From: Polaromonas sp. JS666
Lineage (GTDB): Bacteria; Pseudomonadota; Gammaproteobacteria; Burkholderiales; Burkholderiaceae_C
Reading direction: 5' to 3'
NCBI RefSeq assembly: GCF_000013865.1
Contig: NC_007948.1
Span: forward strand, 4,765,001-4,829,000
DNA: 64,000 bases
Shown here: positions 34,499-42,911 of the stretch, one piece after another
Layout: each line of letters begins with the position of its first letter
Position numbering within the stretch: position 1 is the first letter of the stretch
Translations under genes and position numbers: made by a program
The notes under the pieces: generated by a model
What the model was told of the DNA's origin: nothing
Databases searched by the model: none
Seen by the model: the letters and a program-made list of their open reading frames with translations, nothing else

Positions 34499-35995
34499 GT
34501 GACCGCCCCCGCCGCCCCCTCCTCGCTCGCCGACATGCAGGCGCGCTACGGCCCGCGTTACCGCTGGCTGTTGCTGCTGTCGGTGATGATAGGCACCATG
34601 GCCTCGATCATGTCGTCGACCATCGTCAATGTGGCGATTCCCGACATGAGCCAGCATTTCACGCTGGGGCAGGAGCGTGCGCAATGGGTCAGTTCCGGCT
34701 TCATGGCGGCCATGACGGTCTCCATGCTCACCACGCCGTGGCTGCTGGCGCGCTATGGCTACCGCCGCACCTACGCCGGCACCATGCTGCTGCTGATGGC
34801 CGGCGGCATGGTCGGCGGCCTGGCCAACAGCTTTGGCCTGGTGCTGGGTGCGCGCGTGGCCGAGGGGCTGGCCGCCGGCATCGTGCAGCCGATTCCGGCC
34901 ATCATCATCATGCGCGCCTTCGGTCCGCACGAGCAGGGCCGCGCCAGCGGCCTCTTCGGCATGGGCGTGGTGCTGGCCCCGGCCCTGGGGCCCAGCATCG
35001 GCGGCATCCTCGTCGACCTGTTTGGCTGGCGCTCGATTTTCTTCATGGTGGTGCCGCTGTGCCTGGTGTCGCTGTGGATGGCCTGGCGCTATGTGCCGGT
35101 CACCGCACCCGGCGGCGTGGCGGCCAACCGCAACGGCGTCATGATTGACTGGCGCGGCCTGCTGCTGGCCGCCGTCGGCACGCTGAGCCTGCTCAACGGC
35201 ATGGTGGAACTGCATGGCGGCAACCGGCTGGCGGCGCTGGGGCTGCTGGGCGCAGCCGCAGCCGCGCTGCTGGTATTTGTGGGGTGGCAGCGCCGCCTGG
35301 CCGCCGCGGGCGGCGCGCCGCTGATGAACCTGGCCCTCTTCGGCTACCGCCCCTTCGCCATGGGCAGCATCGTGGCCTTTATTTACGGCACGGCGCTGTT
35401 CGGCTCCACCTACCTGCTGCCGGTATACATGCAGCTGGGCCTGAACCTGTCGGCCTCGCATGTGGGCACCATCCTGTTGCCCGCCGGCCTGGTGCTGGCC
35501 GCCACCATCGCCGGCGTGGGCCGGCTGGCCGACCGGCACCCGACCTGGCTGCTGGTCAGCATCGGTCTGGCGCTGCTGGCTGCGTCGTTCGCGCTGATGC
35601 TGAGCGTGACCCTGGCGTCGGCGCTGTGGCTGCTGATGCTCTGGGCAACACTGGGGCGCATCGGGCTGGGCTTCATCCTGCCCTCGCTGAACCTCGGCTC
35701 GCTGCGGCCCCTGCATGAACACCTGCTGTCCCAGGGTGCCAGCGCCATCAATTTCCTGCGCATGCTGGGCGGTGCGATCGGCGTGAGCCTGTGCGGCATT
35801 GTGCTGGAGTCGCGGCTGGCCGCGCATGGCGATTCACTGGCCAACCCAGTCGGCAGCGCCGCGCGACTGGCGGCCTTTAACGAGGCATTCCTGATGCTGG
35901 CTGCCCTGTGCGCGCTGGCCATGGTGGCGGCCTGGCAACTCAAGGCGCCGGCACCTGTGCCAGCGCCCTTGCCCCAGCCCTCGAAGGCGGATTGA
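34499..35995 (+). CDS. MFS drug transporter, DHA2 (14-helix) family
   Basis: 498 residues, GTG start. The first helix follows RYRWLLLLSVMIGTMASIMS, with SSTIVNVAIPDM (motif D1-like) and WVSSGFMAAMTVSMLTTPWL, LARYGYRRTYAGT (motif A) and GPSIGGILVDLFGWRSIFFM (motif C). This is the EmrB/QacA pattern. It exports drugs or other organic compounds with protons. No EmrA-like partner is adjacent. The 254 bases before it hold no gene that I can see. Confidence 0.88.
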   Translation: MTAPAAPSSLADMQARYGPRYRWLLLLSVMIGTMASIMSSTIVNVAIPDMSQHFTLGQERAQWVSSGFMAAMTVSMLTTPWLLARYGYRRTYAGTMLLLMAGGMVGGLANSFGLVLGARVAEGLAAGIVQPIPAIIIMRAFGPHEQGRASGLFGMGVVLAPALGPSIGGILVDLFGWRSIFFMVVPLCLVSLWMAWRYVPVTAPGGVAANRNGVMIDWRGLLLAAVGTLSLLNGMVELHGGNRLAALGLLGAAAAALLVFVGWQRRLAAAGGAPLMNLALFGYRPFAMGSIVAFIYGTALFGSTYLLPVYMQLGLNLSASHVGTILLPAGLVLAATIAGVGRLADRHPTWLLVSIGLALLAASFALMLSVTLASALWLLMLWATLGRIGLGFILPSLNLGSLRPLHEHLLSQGASAINFLRMLGGAIGVSLCGIVLESRLAAHGDSLANPVGSAARLAAFNEAFLMLAALCALAMVAAWQLKAPAPVPAPLPQPSKAD

Positions 35996-35997
35996 CC

Positions 35998-36786
35998 ATG
36001 TGCCAATTGCTGGGAATGAACTGCAACACGCCGACGGACGTGACCTTCAGCTTTCGTGGTTTTGCGCAGCGTGGCGGGCACACCGACCAGCACGCCGACG
36101 GCTGGGGCATTGCATTTTTTGAAGGCTCGGGCAGTGCAGACAGTGACAAGGGCCTGCGCCATTTCGTCGACCACCAGCCGGCCTGCGAGTCGCCGGTGGC
36201 AGACCTGATTCGCCGCTACCCGATCAAAAGCCGCAACGTCATCGCGCACATCCGCAAGGCCACGCAGGGCCGGGTGGCGCTGGAAAACTGCCACCCCTTT
36301 GTGCGCGAGTTGTGGGGCCGCTACTGGGTGTTTGCGCACAATGGCGACCTGAAAGATTTTGCGCCGCGGCTGCATGGCAGTTTCCGGCCCGTCGGCACCA
36401 CCGATAGCGAACGGGCTTTTTGCTGGATCATGCAGGAGTTGGCCAAGTCCCATGCCGGCGTGCCCAGCGTGCGGGAGCTGAGCATCACGCTGCGCGAGCT
36501 GGCGGCGCAGATTGCGCCGCACGGCACCTTCAATTTCCTGATGAGCAACGGCCAGGCGCTGTGGGCCCATGCGTCGACCAGTCTGTGCTACGTGGAGCGC
36601 CGCCACCCGTTTACCCATGCCACCCTGAGCGACGAAGACGTGAGCGTCAACTTTGCCGAGCAAACCAGCCCGAACGACCGGGTGGCCGTGGTCGTCACGG
36701 CGCCGCTCACCACCAACGAAAACTGGACGGCTTTTGCCCCCGGCGAACTCAAGGTGTTCGAGGACGGCGCTCTGATCAACGCCTGA
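35998..36786 (+). CDS. Class II glutamine amidotransferase (YafJ-like)
   Basis: 262 residues. It starts MCQLLGMNCN; Cys2 becomes the N-terminal nucleophile after Met removal. QRGGHTDQHADGWGIAFFEG and IAHIRKATQGRVALENCHPF match the YafJ/Gat2 family, with PFVRELWGRYWVFAHNGDLK. The ATG is two bases after the MFS stop. The role of the family is unclear; it may release ammonia from glutamine or gamma-glutamyl compounds. An 11-bp direct repeat CTGATCAACGC spans the stop codon. Confidence 0.88.
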   Translation: MCQLLGMNCNTPTDVTFSFRGFAQRGGHTDQHADGWGIAFFEGSGSADSDKGLRHFVDHQPACESPVADLIRRYPIKSRNVIAHIRKATQGRVALENCHPFVRELWGRYWVFAHNGDLKDFAPRLHGSFRPVGTTDSERAFCWIMQELAKSHAGVPSVRELSITLRELAAQIAPHGTFNFLMSNGQALWAHASTSLCYVERRHPFTHATLSDEDVSVNFAEQTSPNDRVAVVVTAPLTTNENWTAFAPGELKVFEDGALINA

Positions 36787-36800
36787 TCAACGCCTGATCA
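36773..36800. repeat. Slipped direct repeat across a stop codon
   Basis: CTGATCAACGC occurs twice in tandem with a partial third copy at the 3' end of the YafJ-like gene. The stop codon TGA lies in the second copy. Confidence 0.6.
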
Positions 36801-36803
36801 GCG

Positions 36804-36821
36804 CCGGCAAGGGGTTGCCGG
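36804..36821. terminator. Hairpin between yafJ-like gene and gshB
   Basis: CCGGCAA-GGGG-TTGCCGG, followed by TCAACTTTTC. A compact stem between two convergent stops, probably a weak terminator on the plus strand. Confidence 0.5.
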
Positions 36822-37778
36822 TCAACTTTTCAGCGCCTGCTCCAGGGCGTCGATAAACATTGCCGGGACGTCAAAGCCGGTCTGGTCGTGGATTTCCTGG
36901 AAGCAGGTGGGACTGGTGACGTTGATCTCGGTCACATAGTCGCCAATCACGTCCACGCCGGCCAGCAGCAGGCCGCGCGCAGCGAGCACCGGACCCAGCG
37001 CATTGGCAATTTCAAAGTCGCGCGCGGACAGGGGCTGCGCCACCCCCAGGCCGCCGGCGGCCAGGTTGCCGCGCACCTCGCTGCCCTGCGGAATGCGCGC
37101 CAGGCTGAAGGGCACCGGTTTGCCGCCAATCACCAGCACGCGCTTGTCGCCCTTGGCGATCTCGGGCAGGAACTTCTGCACCATCACGCTTTGCGCGCCG
37201 TTTTTGTTCAGCGTCTCGGTGATGCTGCCCAGGTTCAGGCCGTCTTCCTTCACGCGGAAGATGCCCATGCCGCCCATGCCGTCGAGCGGCTTGAGGATGA
37301 TGTCCTGGTGCTCAGTGTGAAAGCGCTTGATGTCCGACGCGCTGCGCGTGACCAGCGTCGGCCCGCTGAACTGCGCGAACTCCAGGATGGCGAGCTTTTC
37401 AGGGTGGTCGCGCAGGGCACGCGGCTTGTTGAAAACTTTCGCCCCTTCGCGCTCGGCCTGCTCCAGCAGGTGCGTGCTATAGAAATACTCGCTGTCAAAC
37501 GGTGGGTCCTTGCGCATCACCACGGCATCAAAAGCCGCCACAGCCTCGCGTCGGTCGGGCCGTGCCGCATCCTGCACAAACCAGATATCGGCGTCGCCGG
37601 TCAGCCTGATGTGGCGCACCTGGGCCGTCACCCGGTCGCCGGTTTGCCAGCTCATGTCCTGCGGCTCGCAGGCGCTGATGCGGTGCCCGCGCCGCTGCGC
37701 CTCCCGCATCATGGCAAACGTGGTGTCTTTGTAGATCTTGAAAGATGCCAGCGAATCGGCAACAAAAAGTATGTTCAT
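36822..37778 (-). CDS. gshB: Glutathione synthetase
   Basis: 318 residues, the standard length. It joins gamma-glutamylcysteine and glycine with ATP. Family stretches: MNILFVADSLASFKIYKDTT, VVMRKDPPFDSEYFYSTHLL, VFNKPRALRDHPEKLAI, ATP-grasp IILKPLDGMGGMGIFRV, and GVDVIGDYVTEINVTSPTCF. Its ATG overlaps the stop of a small membrane protein gene by ATGA, so the two are translationally coupled. Confidence 0.97.
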   Translation of the reverse strand: MNILFVADSLASFKIYKDTTFAMMREAQRRGHRISACEPQDMSWQTGDRVTAQVRHIRLTGDADIWFVQDAARPDRREAVAAFDAVVMRKDPPFDSEYFYSTHLLEQAEREGAKVFNKPRALRDHPEKLAILEFAQFSGPTLVTRSASDIKRFHTEHQDIILKPLDGMGGMGIFRVKEDGLNLGSITETLNKNGAQSVMVQKFLPEIAKGDKRVLVIGGKPVPFSLARIPQGSEVRGNLAAGGLGVAQPLSARDFEIANALGPVLAARGLLLAGVDVIGDYVTEINVTSPTCFQEIHDQTGFDVPAMFIDALEQALKS

Positions 37779-38056
37779 GGCATGGAGATGGTCGGTGAAT
37801 CTGTTGCGGGGTGCGGCAAGGGCGCACGGCGCGCTTGCCCGTATTGTTGTACAAACAGCGCCATCGCGCCGGCGACCACACCCCAGAAGGCCGAGCCGAC
37901 GCCCGCGATGACCACGCCCGACAGCGTCGCGAGAAATGTGATAAGCGCCGCTTCACGATGGGACTCTTCCCGGACCGCGGCCGCCACCAGCTCCTTGGGA
38001 AAGGCGGTCAGCAAACCGGTGATGGCCGCGAGATTGAGGTCTTTGAAAAACTGCAT
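37775..38056 (-). CDS. Small membrane protein of unknown function
   Basis: 93 residues from the ATG at 38056 (an alternative start lies 14 codons upstream). One long hydrophobic segment ALITFLATLSGVVIAGVGSA plus FWGVVAGAMALFV, which may form one or two helices, preceded by an amphipathic region with charged residues (KELVAAAVREESHREA). I do not recognise a family. It overlaps gshB by four bases, which supports it being expressed. It may lie at the inner membrane. Confidence 0.6.
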   Translation of the reverse strand: MQFFKDLNLAAITGLLTAFPKELVAAAVREESHREAALITFLATLSGVVIAGVGSAFWGVVAGAMALFVQQYGQARRAPLPHPATDSPTISMP

Positions 38057-38245
38057 TCCTGGAATTCTGGCAGGGTTGGGGGATGGGTGCCGGCTCACCC
38101 GGTTCAGGTCGAGGTGATTCCGGGCGCACCGCTGTGTCTTGCCCAGGTAGCAGGCCGCGAGACAACCCGCCCGCCAGATCTCAGAAAAGCTCTCAGCCCA
38201 ACCAGTACGAGTACGGAATACGACGGTCGCAACCGGCGATTTTGT

Positions 38246-39010
38246 TTACAGCGAAATCAACAATCGCTCAACAATCACATGGGCGTAATGGCGCGCCACT
38301 TCCTTCACAAAGCGCGGAAAATCGACGTGAGCGCTGTCGTCTGCACGGTCTGAAATCGTGCGGACTGCGGCAAACGGCACGCCATAGTCATGGCAAACCT
38401 GTGCCACGGCCGCCCCCTCCATCTCCACCGCCAGCACCTCATGGCCGGCAGCGGCCAGCGCCGCGCGCAATGCGCCGGATTCCTGGGCGCCTGAGACAAA
38501 CCGGTCACCACTGGCCAGCAGGCCCCGGTGGACGCGGGCACCCGGAAATGCCTGGCTGGCGTGGCCACTTGCCAGCGCCGTGCGGGCGGCATCGAACAGC
38601 AGGGCCGTCAAGGCGGGGTCGCCTTCGAAACGGGTCTTGCCGTACAGCGGCACCTCGTAGCGCGGAAAGAGCGGCGAGGCATCCAGGTCATGCTGTACAA
38701 AATCGGTAGCGACCACGACATCACCCACGTTAACGCCGTTACCCAGGCCGCCCGCCACGCCGGTAAACACGATACGGCTGACCGCGAAGCGTTCGATCAG
38801 GGCTGTGGCGGTGGTAGCGGCGGCTACCTTGCCAATTTTGGACAGGGCCAGTACCACCGGCCGGCCGTGCAGGTCGCCCAACCAGAAGTCACGTCCCGCG
38901 TGGGTCACCTTGTGCGGTTGCTGCAGCAACTCCATGAGGCCGTGCTGCTCCTCAAGCAGTGCACTGAGGATGGCAATCGGTACGGCGGGAGGGAGGGCGT
39001 TGAGCGGCAT
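38246..39010 (-). CDS. mtnN: 5'-methylthioadenosine/S-adenosylhomocysteine nucleosidase
   Basis: 254 residues. MTAN/Pfs motifs: IAILSALLEEQHGL with the catalytic Glu region, VVLALSKIGKVAAATTATAL, VFTGVAGGL, HRGLLASGDRFVSG, and VLAVEMEGAAVAQVCHDYGV followed by RTISDRADD with the catalytic Asp. It hydrolyses MTA and SAH to adenine and the thioribosyl part. Start chosen at the ATG 39010; an ATG 15 codons upstream is less typical. The symbol is by family; related nucleosidases exist. Confidence 0.88.
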   Translation of the reverse strand: MPLNALPPAVPIAILSALLEEQHGLMELLQQPHKVTHAGRDFWLGDLHGRPVVLALSKIGKVAAATTATALIERFAVSRIVFTGVAGGLGNGVNVGDVVVATDFVQHDLDASPLFPRYEVPLYGKTRFEGDPALTALLFDAARTALASGHASQAFPGARVHRGLLASGDRFVSGAQESGALRAALAAAGHEVLAVEMEGAAVAQVCHDYGVPFAAVRTISDRADDSAHVDFPRFVKEVARHYAHVIVERLLISL

Positions 39011-39055
39011 GGGCAGATTTTGCACACAAAGGCCGGGGTAAAACCGCGCAGGCAT

Positions 39056-39080
39056 AAAAAGGGGCGACTTGCGCCGCCCC
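39056..39080 (-). terminator. Terminator of fadD
   Basis: On the minus strand GGGGCG, an 8-base loop, CGCCCC, then TTTTT. It lies about 40 bases after the fadD stop and before the nucleosidase gene, so it separates the two. Confidence 0.85.
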
Positions 39081-39120
39081 GTAGAAAACCTTTGCAGGCT
39101 CTAAAACTTGTTCGCGCCGC

Positions 39121-40809
39121 TCACTTTTTGTCGCGCAGCTCGCGGCGAAGGATTTTGCCAACCGGCGTCTTGGGCAGGTCGGCCCGAAACTCAACCACCT
39201 TGGGCTGCTTGTAGCCGGTAAGGTTGGCCTTGCAGTATTCGCGCACCTGGGCTTCCGTCAGTTCAGGGTTTTTCTTGACGATCACCAGCTTGACGGCTTC
39301 ACCCGATTTTTCGTCGGCCACCCCCACGCAGGCGCACTCCATCACGCCATCGAGCCTGGCAACGACGTCCTCGATCTCGTTGGGGTAGACATTGAAACCG
39401 CTCACCAGGATCATGTCTTTCTTGCGGTCAACGATCTTGAAGAAGCCATTTTCATCAAGCACGCCGATGTCACCGGATTTGAAGTAACCGTCGGGCGTCA
39501 TGACCTTGGCGGTCTCGTCCGGACGCTGCCAGTAGCCAGCCATCACCTGCGGCCCCTTGATGGCAATCTCGCCGGGCTGGCCGGGCGGCACTTCATTGCC
39601 GTCGTCGTCGATGAGCTTGAACCAGGTGCTGGGAATCGGCACGCCGATGGTGCCGGTAAAGGCCTTGCTGTTCGTCGGGTTGCAGCTGGCAGATGGCGAG
39701 GTTTCGGACAGGCCGTAACCTTCGCAGATGGGGCAACCGGTTTTTTCCAGCCACAGCTTGGCCACCGAGCTTTGCACGGCCATGCCGCCGCCGACCGAAA
39801 TCTTCAGGTGGGACCAGTCGACGGTGTTGAAGTCGGGGTGGTTGGCCAGGCCGTTGAACAGTGTGTTGACAGCAGGAAAGCTGTTGATCGTGTGCTTGGA
39901 GAGCTCCTTGAGCACGGCCGGCAGATCGCGCGGATTGGGGATCAGGATGTTTTTGGCGCCGGTGCGCATGCCCAGCATCATGTTCACCGTGAAGGCGAAG
40001 ATGTGGTACAGCGGCAGCGCGCAGACATAGGTGGGCTGCTCGCCCGCGGGCAGGCTGGCCATGGCCGGGCCATTCCAGGCTTCGGACTGCAGCACGTTGG
40101 CAATCACATTGCGGTGCAGCAGCACCGCACCCTTGGAAACGCCGGTGGTGCCGCCGGTGTACTGCAGCACGGCCACATCGTCGGGCTTGATGTCCGGGCG
40201 CTTGAGCGTGCCACGCGTGCCCTGGGCCACGGCGTCGTTGAAGCGCACGGCGCCGGGCAGGTTGAAGGCGGGCACCATCTTCTTGACGTTGCGCACCACA
40301 TAGTTGACCAGCGCGCCCTTGAGCATGCCCAGCTGGTCGCCCATGGCGCACAGCACCACGTGCTTGATTGGCGTGGTGGCGATGCACTGCTCCAGCACGT
40401 GGGCAAAGTTCTCGATGATGACGATGGCCTTGGCACCGGAGTCCTTGAGCTGGTGCTCCAGTTCGCGCGGCGTGTAGAGCGGATTGACGTTGACCACCAC
40501 ATAGCCAGCGCGCAGGATGGCGGCCACAGCGACCGGATACTGCGGCACATTGGGCATCATGATGGCGATGCGGTCACCCTTGAGCAGGCCCAGGCCCTGC
40601 AGATAGACAGCGAAGGCGACAGACAGGCTGTCCGTCTGGCCGAAGGTGACATCTTTGCCCATGAAGCTGTAAGCCACACGGCTGCCATACTTCTGGAAGC
40701 TTTCCTCCATCAAGGCCACCAGCGACGGGTATTGCGAACTGTCAATGTCCGCAGGCACGCCCGCCGGGTAGGCTTTGAGCCACGGGCGATCAAGGGTCGC
40801 TGCATTCAT
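39121..40809 (-). CDS. fadD: Long-chain acyl-CoA synthetase
   Basis: 562 residues from the ATG at 40809, which has GGAGA eight bases upstream; this matches the length of E. coli FadD. An ATG 11 codons earlier is possible. AMP-binding motif YTGGTTGVSKGAVLLHRN, GYGLSETSPSASCNPTN, GEIAIKGPQVMAGYW, FKSGDIGVLDENGFFKIVDR, DMILVSGFNVYPNEIED, and the C-terminal Lys in PKTPVGKILRREL. It activates fatty acids with ATP and CoA at the inner membrane. Its leader carries a 7-bp dyad and a larger structured segment. Confidence 0.95.
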   Translation of the reverse strand: MNAATLDRPWLKAYPAGVPADIDSSQYPSLVALMEESFQKYGSRVAYSFMGKDVTFGQTDSLSVAFAVYLQGLGLLKGDRIAIMMPNVPQYPVAVAAILRAGYVVVNVNPLYTPRELEHQLKDSGAKAIVIIENFAHVLEQCIATTPIKHVVLCAMGDQLGMLKGALVNYVVRNVKKMVPAFNLPGAVRFNDAVAQGTRGTLKRPDIKPDDVAVLQYTGGTTGVSKGAVLLHRNVIANVLQSEAWNGPAMASLPAGEQPTYVCALPLYHIFAFTVNMMLGMRTGAKNILIPNPRDLPAVLKELSKHTINSFPAVNTLFNGLANHPDFNTVDWSHLKISVGGGMAVQSSVAKLWLEKTGCPICEGYGLSETSPSASCNPTNSKAFTGTIGVPIPSTWFKLIDDDGNEVPPGQPGEIAIKGPQVMAGYWQRPDETAKVMTPDGYFKSGDIGVLDENGFFKIVDRKKDMILVSGFNVYPNEIEDVVARLDGVMECACVGVADEKSGEAVKLVIVKKNPELTEAQVREYCKANLTGYKQPKVVEFRADLPKTPVGKILRRELRDKK

Positions 40810-40838
40810 GCTTGTCTTCTCCATCACGGTTGTCTGTG

Positions 40839-41004
40839 CCACGAATTCTCATGGCCCGCCCTCTTCGTGGCTAGTGCGTTTTCCCTAGGAAACCGGAGAA
40901 ATCAGAAGGGGAAGCCCTCTAATCCGGGGGCCTTGGCGCCCTTCATCCAGCGGGTGGGAAGGAGGAACCCTCGCTGTCCGGGAGCCGGCATGGATGGCCC
41001 CCGG
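40839..41004 (-). other. Structured segment upstream of fadD
   Basis: Two nested structures lie in the fadD/pntB gap. CCACGAA (40839-40845) pairs with TTCGTGG (40864-40870) close to the start codon. CCGGGGGCC (40924-40932) pairs perfectly with GGCCCCCGG (40996-41004), enclosing CAGCG (40948-40952) / CGCTG (40972-40976). I do not recognise a known riboswitch class. It could be a terminator-like end of the pnt transcript, an attenuator or a small RNA. Confidence 0.45.
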
Positions 41005-41052
41005 TGCGGCCACAGCCCGCTTTTACTCGCCCGTTTCCGTTTACTCGCCTGT

Positions 41053-42477
41053 TTACTCGATCGCCTTGCCCATGTCCTCAATCACCTTTTTGGCATCGCC
41101 AAACACCATCATGGTTTTGTCCATGTAGAACAACTCGTTGTCCAGGCCCGCGTAGCCGGCCGCCATGGAGCGTTTGTTGACGATGACGGTCTTGGCCCGG
41201 TACGCCTCGAGAATCGGCATGCCGTAGATCGGGCTGCCCTTGGTGAGCGCGGCCGGATTCACCACGTCGTTGGCACCCAGAATGATCGCCACGTCGGCCT
41301 GCCCAAACTCACCGTTGATGTCTTCCATCTCGAACACCTGGTCGTAGGGCACCTCGGCCTCGGCCAGCAGCACGTTCATGTGGCCCGGCATGCGGCCGGC
41401 CACCGGGTGGATGGCGTACTTCACGTTGACGCCGCGGTGAATGAGTTTTTCGGCCAGCTCGTTCACCGCATGCTGCGCGCGCGCCACCGCCAGGCCGTAG
41501 CCGGGAACGATGATCACGGTTTCGGCGTTGCCCAGGATGTAGGCGGCGTCATCGGCCGAGCCGGACTTGACCGGGCGCTGCTCTTTCGTGCCGGCCACGG
41601 CAGTGCCCGCCTCGCCGCCGAAGCCGCCCAGGATCACGTTGAAGAAGGAGCGGTTCATCGCCTTGCACATGATGTACGAGAGAATCGCACCCGACGAGCC
41701 GACCAGCGAGCCAGCAATGATCAGCATCGAGTTGTTCAGGGAAAAACCGATGCCGGCCGCGGCCCAGCCCGAATAGCTGTTGAGCATGGACACCACCACC
41801 GGCATGTCGGCGCCACCGATCGGGATGATGATGAGCACGCCCATCACGAAGCTCAGCGCCAGCATCGCGAAAAAGGCTGGCCAGCTGCCCGTGAACATGA
41901 ACACCAGCCCCAGGCCGATGGTCAGCAGGCCCAGGATCAGGTTGAGCTTGTGCTGGCCGGCAAACTGCACCGGCGCGCCCTGGAACAGGCGGAACTTGTA
42001 AGTGCCCGAGAGTTTGCCGAAGGCGATCACCGAGCCGCTGAAGGTGATGGCGCCAATGGCCGCGCCGAGGAACAGCTCCAGCCGGTTGCCGGTGGGGATG
42101 GGGCTGCCTTTGGCCGCGATGCCAAAGGCGTAGGGCTCGGCGACGGCGGCCACGGCGATGAAGACCGCGGCCAAGCCAATCATGCTGTGGAAGAAGGCGA
42201 CCAGCTCGGGCATCTTGGTCATTTCGACCGTCTTGGCGCGCCAGGCGCCATAGCCCCCGCCGACCACCAGGCCCACCAGTACATAAGCCATGCCGAGGGC
42301 CTTGCCGCCCGAGATTTCGACGATCAGCGCGGCCGTGGTCAGCATGGCAATGGCCATGCCGACCATGCCGAACAGGTTGCCGCGGATGGAGCTGGTGGGG
42401 TGCGACAGGCCCTTGAGCGCCTGAATGAAGCAAACAGAGGCCACCAGGTACAGCAGCGTGACGAGGTTCATGCTCAT
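41053..42477 (-). CDS. pntB: NAD(P) transhydrogenase subunit beta
   Basis: 474 residues. N-terminal membrane part with about eight to nine helices, then the NADP-binding domain III: VIIVPGYGLAVARAQHAVNE (the family motif GYGMAVAQAQ), GRMPGHMNVLLAEAEVPYDQ, and GANDVVNPAALTKGSPIYGM followed by VIVNKRSMAAGYAG. It couples proton flow to hydride transfer between NADH and NADP. It overlaps pntAB by four bases. Third gene of the operon. Confidence 0.97.
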   Translation of the reverse strand: MSMNLVTLLYLVASVCFIQALKGLSHPTSSIRGNLFGMVGMAIAMLTTAALIVEISGGKALGMAYVLVGLVVGGGYGAWRAKTVEMTKMPELVAFFHSMIGLAAVFIAVAAVAEPYAFGIAAKGSPIPTGNRLELFLGAAIGAITFSGSVIAFGKLSGTYKFRLFQGAPVQFAGQHKLNLILGLLTIGLGLVFMFTGSWPAFFAMLALSFVMGVLIIIPIGGADMPVVVSMLNSYSGWAAAGIGFSLNNSMLIIAGSLVGSSGAILSYIMCKAMNRSFFNVILGGFGGEAGTAVAGTKEQRPVKSGSADDAAYILGNAETVIIVPGYGLAVARAQHAVNELAEKLIHRGVNVKYAIHPVAGRMPGHMNVLLAEAEVPYDQVFEMEDINGEFGQADVAIILGANDVVNPAALTKGSPIYGMPILEAYRAKTVIVNKRSMAAGYAGLDNELFYMDKTMMVFGDAKKVIEDMGKAIE

Positions 42478-42800
42478 TTGGCGGCTCCTTCAGCGGGCGC
42501 GGCCACTTTCTTTTCTTTCTTGCGGAACATCTCCAGCATCCGGCGCGTCACCAGAAAGCCGCCGAAGATGTTGACGGCCGCCAGCGCCACGGCCAGTACG
42601 CCCATGGTTTTGCCCAGCGGCGTTTCGGTCAGTGCAGCGGCCAGCATGGCGCCGACGATCACGATCGCCGAGATGGCATTGGTGACGGCCATCAGCGGCG
42701 TGTGCAGGGCGGGCGTCACGGTCCAGACCACGTGGTAACCCACGTAGATGGCCAGAACGAAAATAATCAGGTTGATGATGGTGGGTGACACTGCATCCAT
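42474..42800 (-). CDS. pntAB: NAD(P) transhydrogenase subunit alpha, membrane part
   Basis: 108 residues with three hydrophobic helices (INLIIFVLAIYVGYHVVWTV, LMAVTNAISAIVIVGAMLAA, MGVLAVALAAVNIFGGFLVT). It corresponds to the C-terminal domain II of E. coli PntA, encoded separately here as in many proteobacteria. Confidence 0.95.
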   Translation of the reverse strand: MDAVSPTIINLIIFVLAIYVGYHVVWTVTPALHTPLMAVTNAISAIVIVGAMLAAALTETPLGKTMGVLAVALAAVNIFGGFLVTRRMLEMFRKKEKKVAAPAEGAAK

Positions 42801-42911
42801 GGTCTTCTCCGTGAGGTGGCGGTAGCGGTAGCGGGCTTGAGACTGGTGTGGCCCGGCTGGCCCGATTGATTCCGAAATGGTTTTGTTTCTTGCTGGCGTT
42901 GCCGCCAGAGC

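Noticed and set aside
39772..42738. A 988-codon open frame on the plus strand opposite fadD and pntB
   Set aside because: It spans two well-identified minus-strand genes and the gap between them, and its translation is rich in His, Gly, Arg and Ala with no family motif. It is the usual GC-rich antisense shadow.
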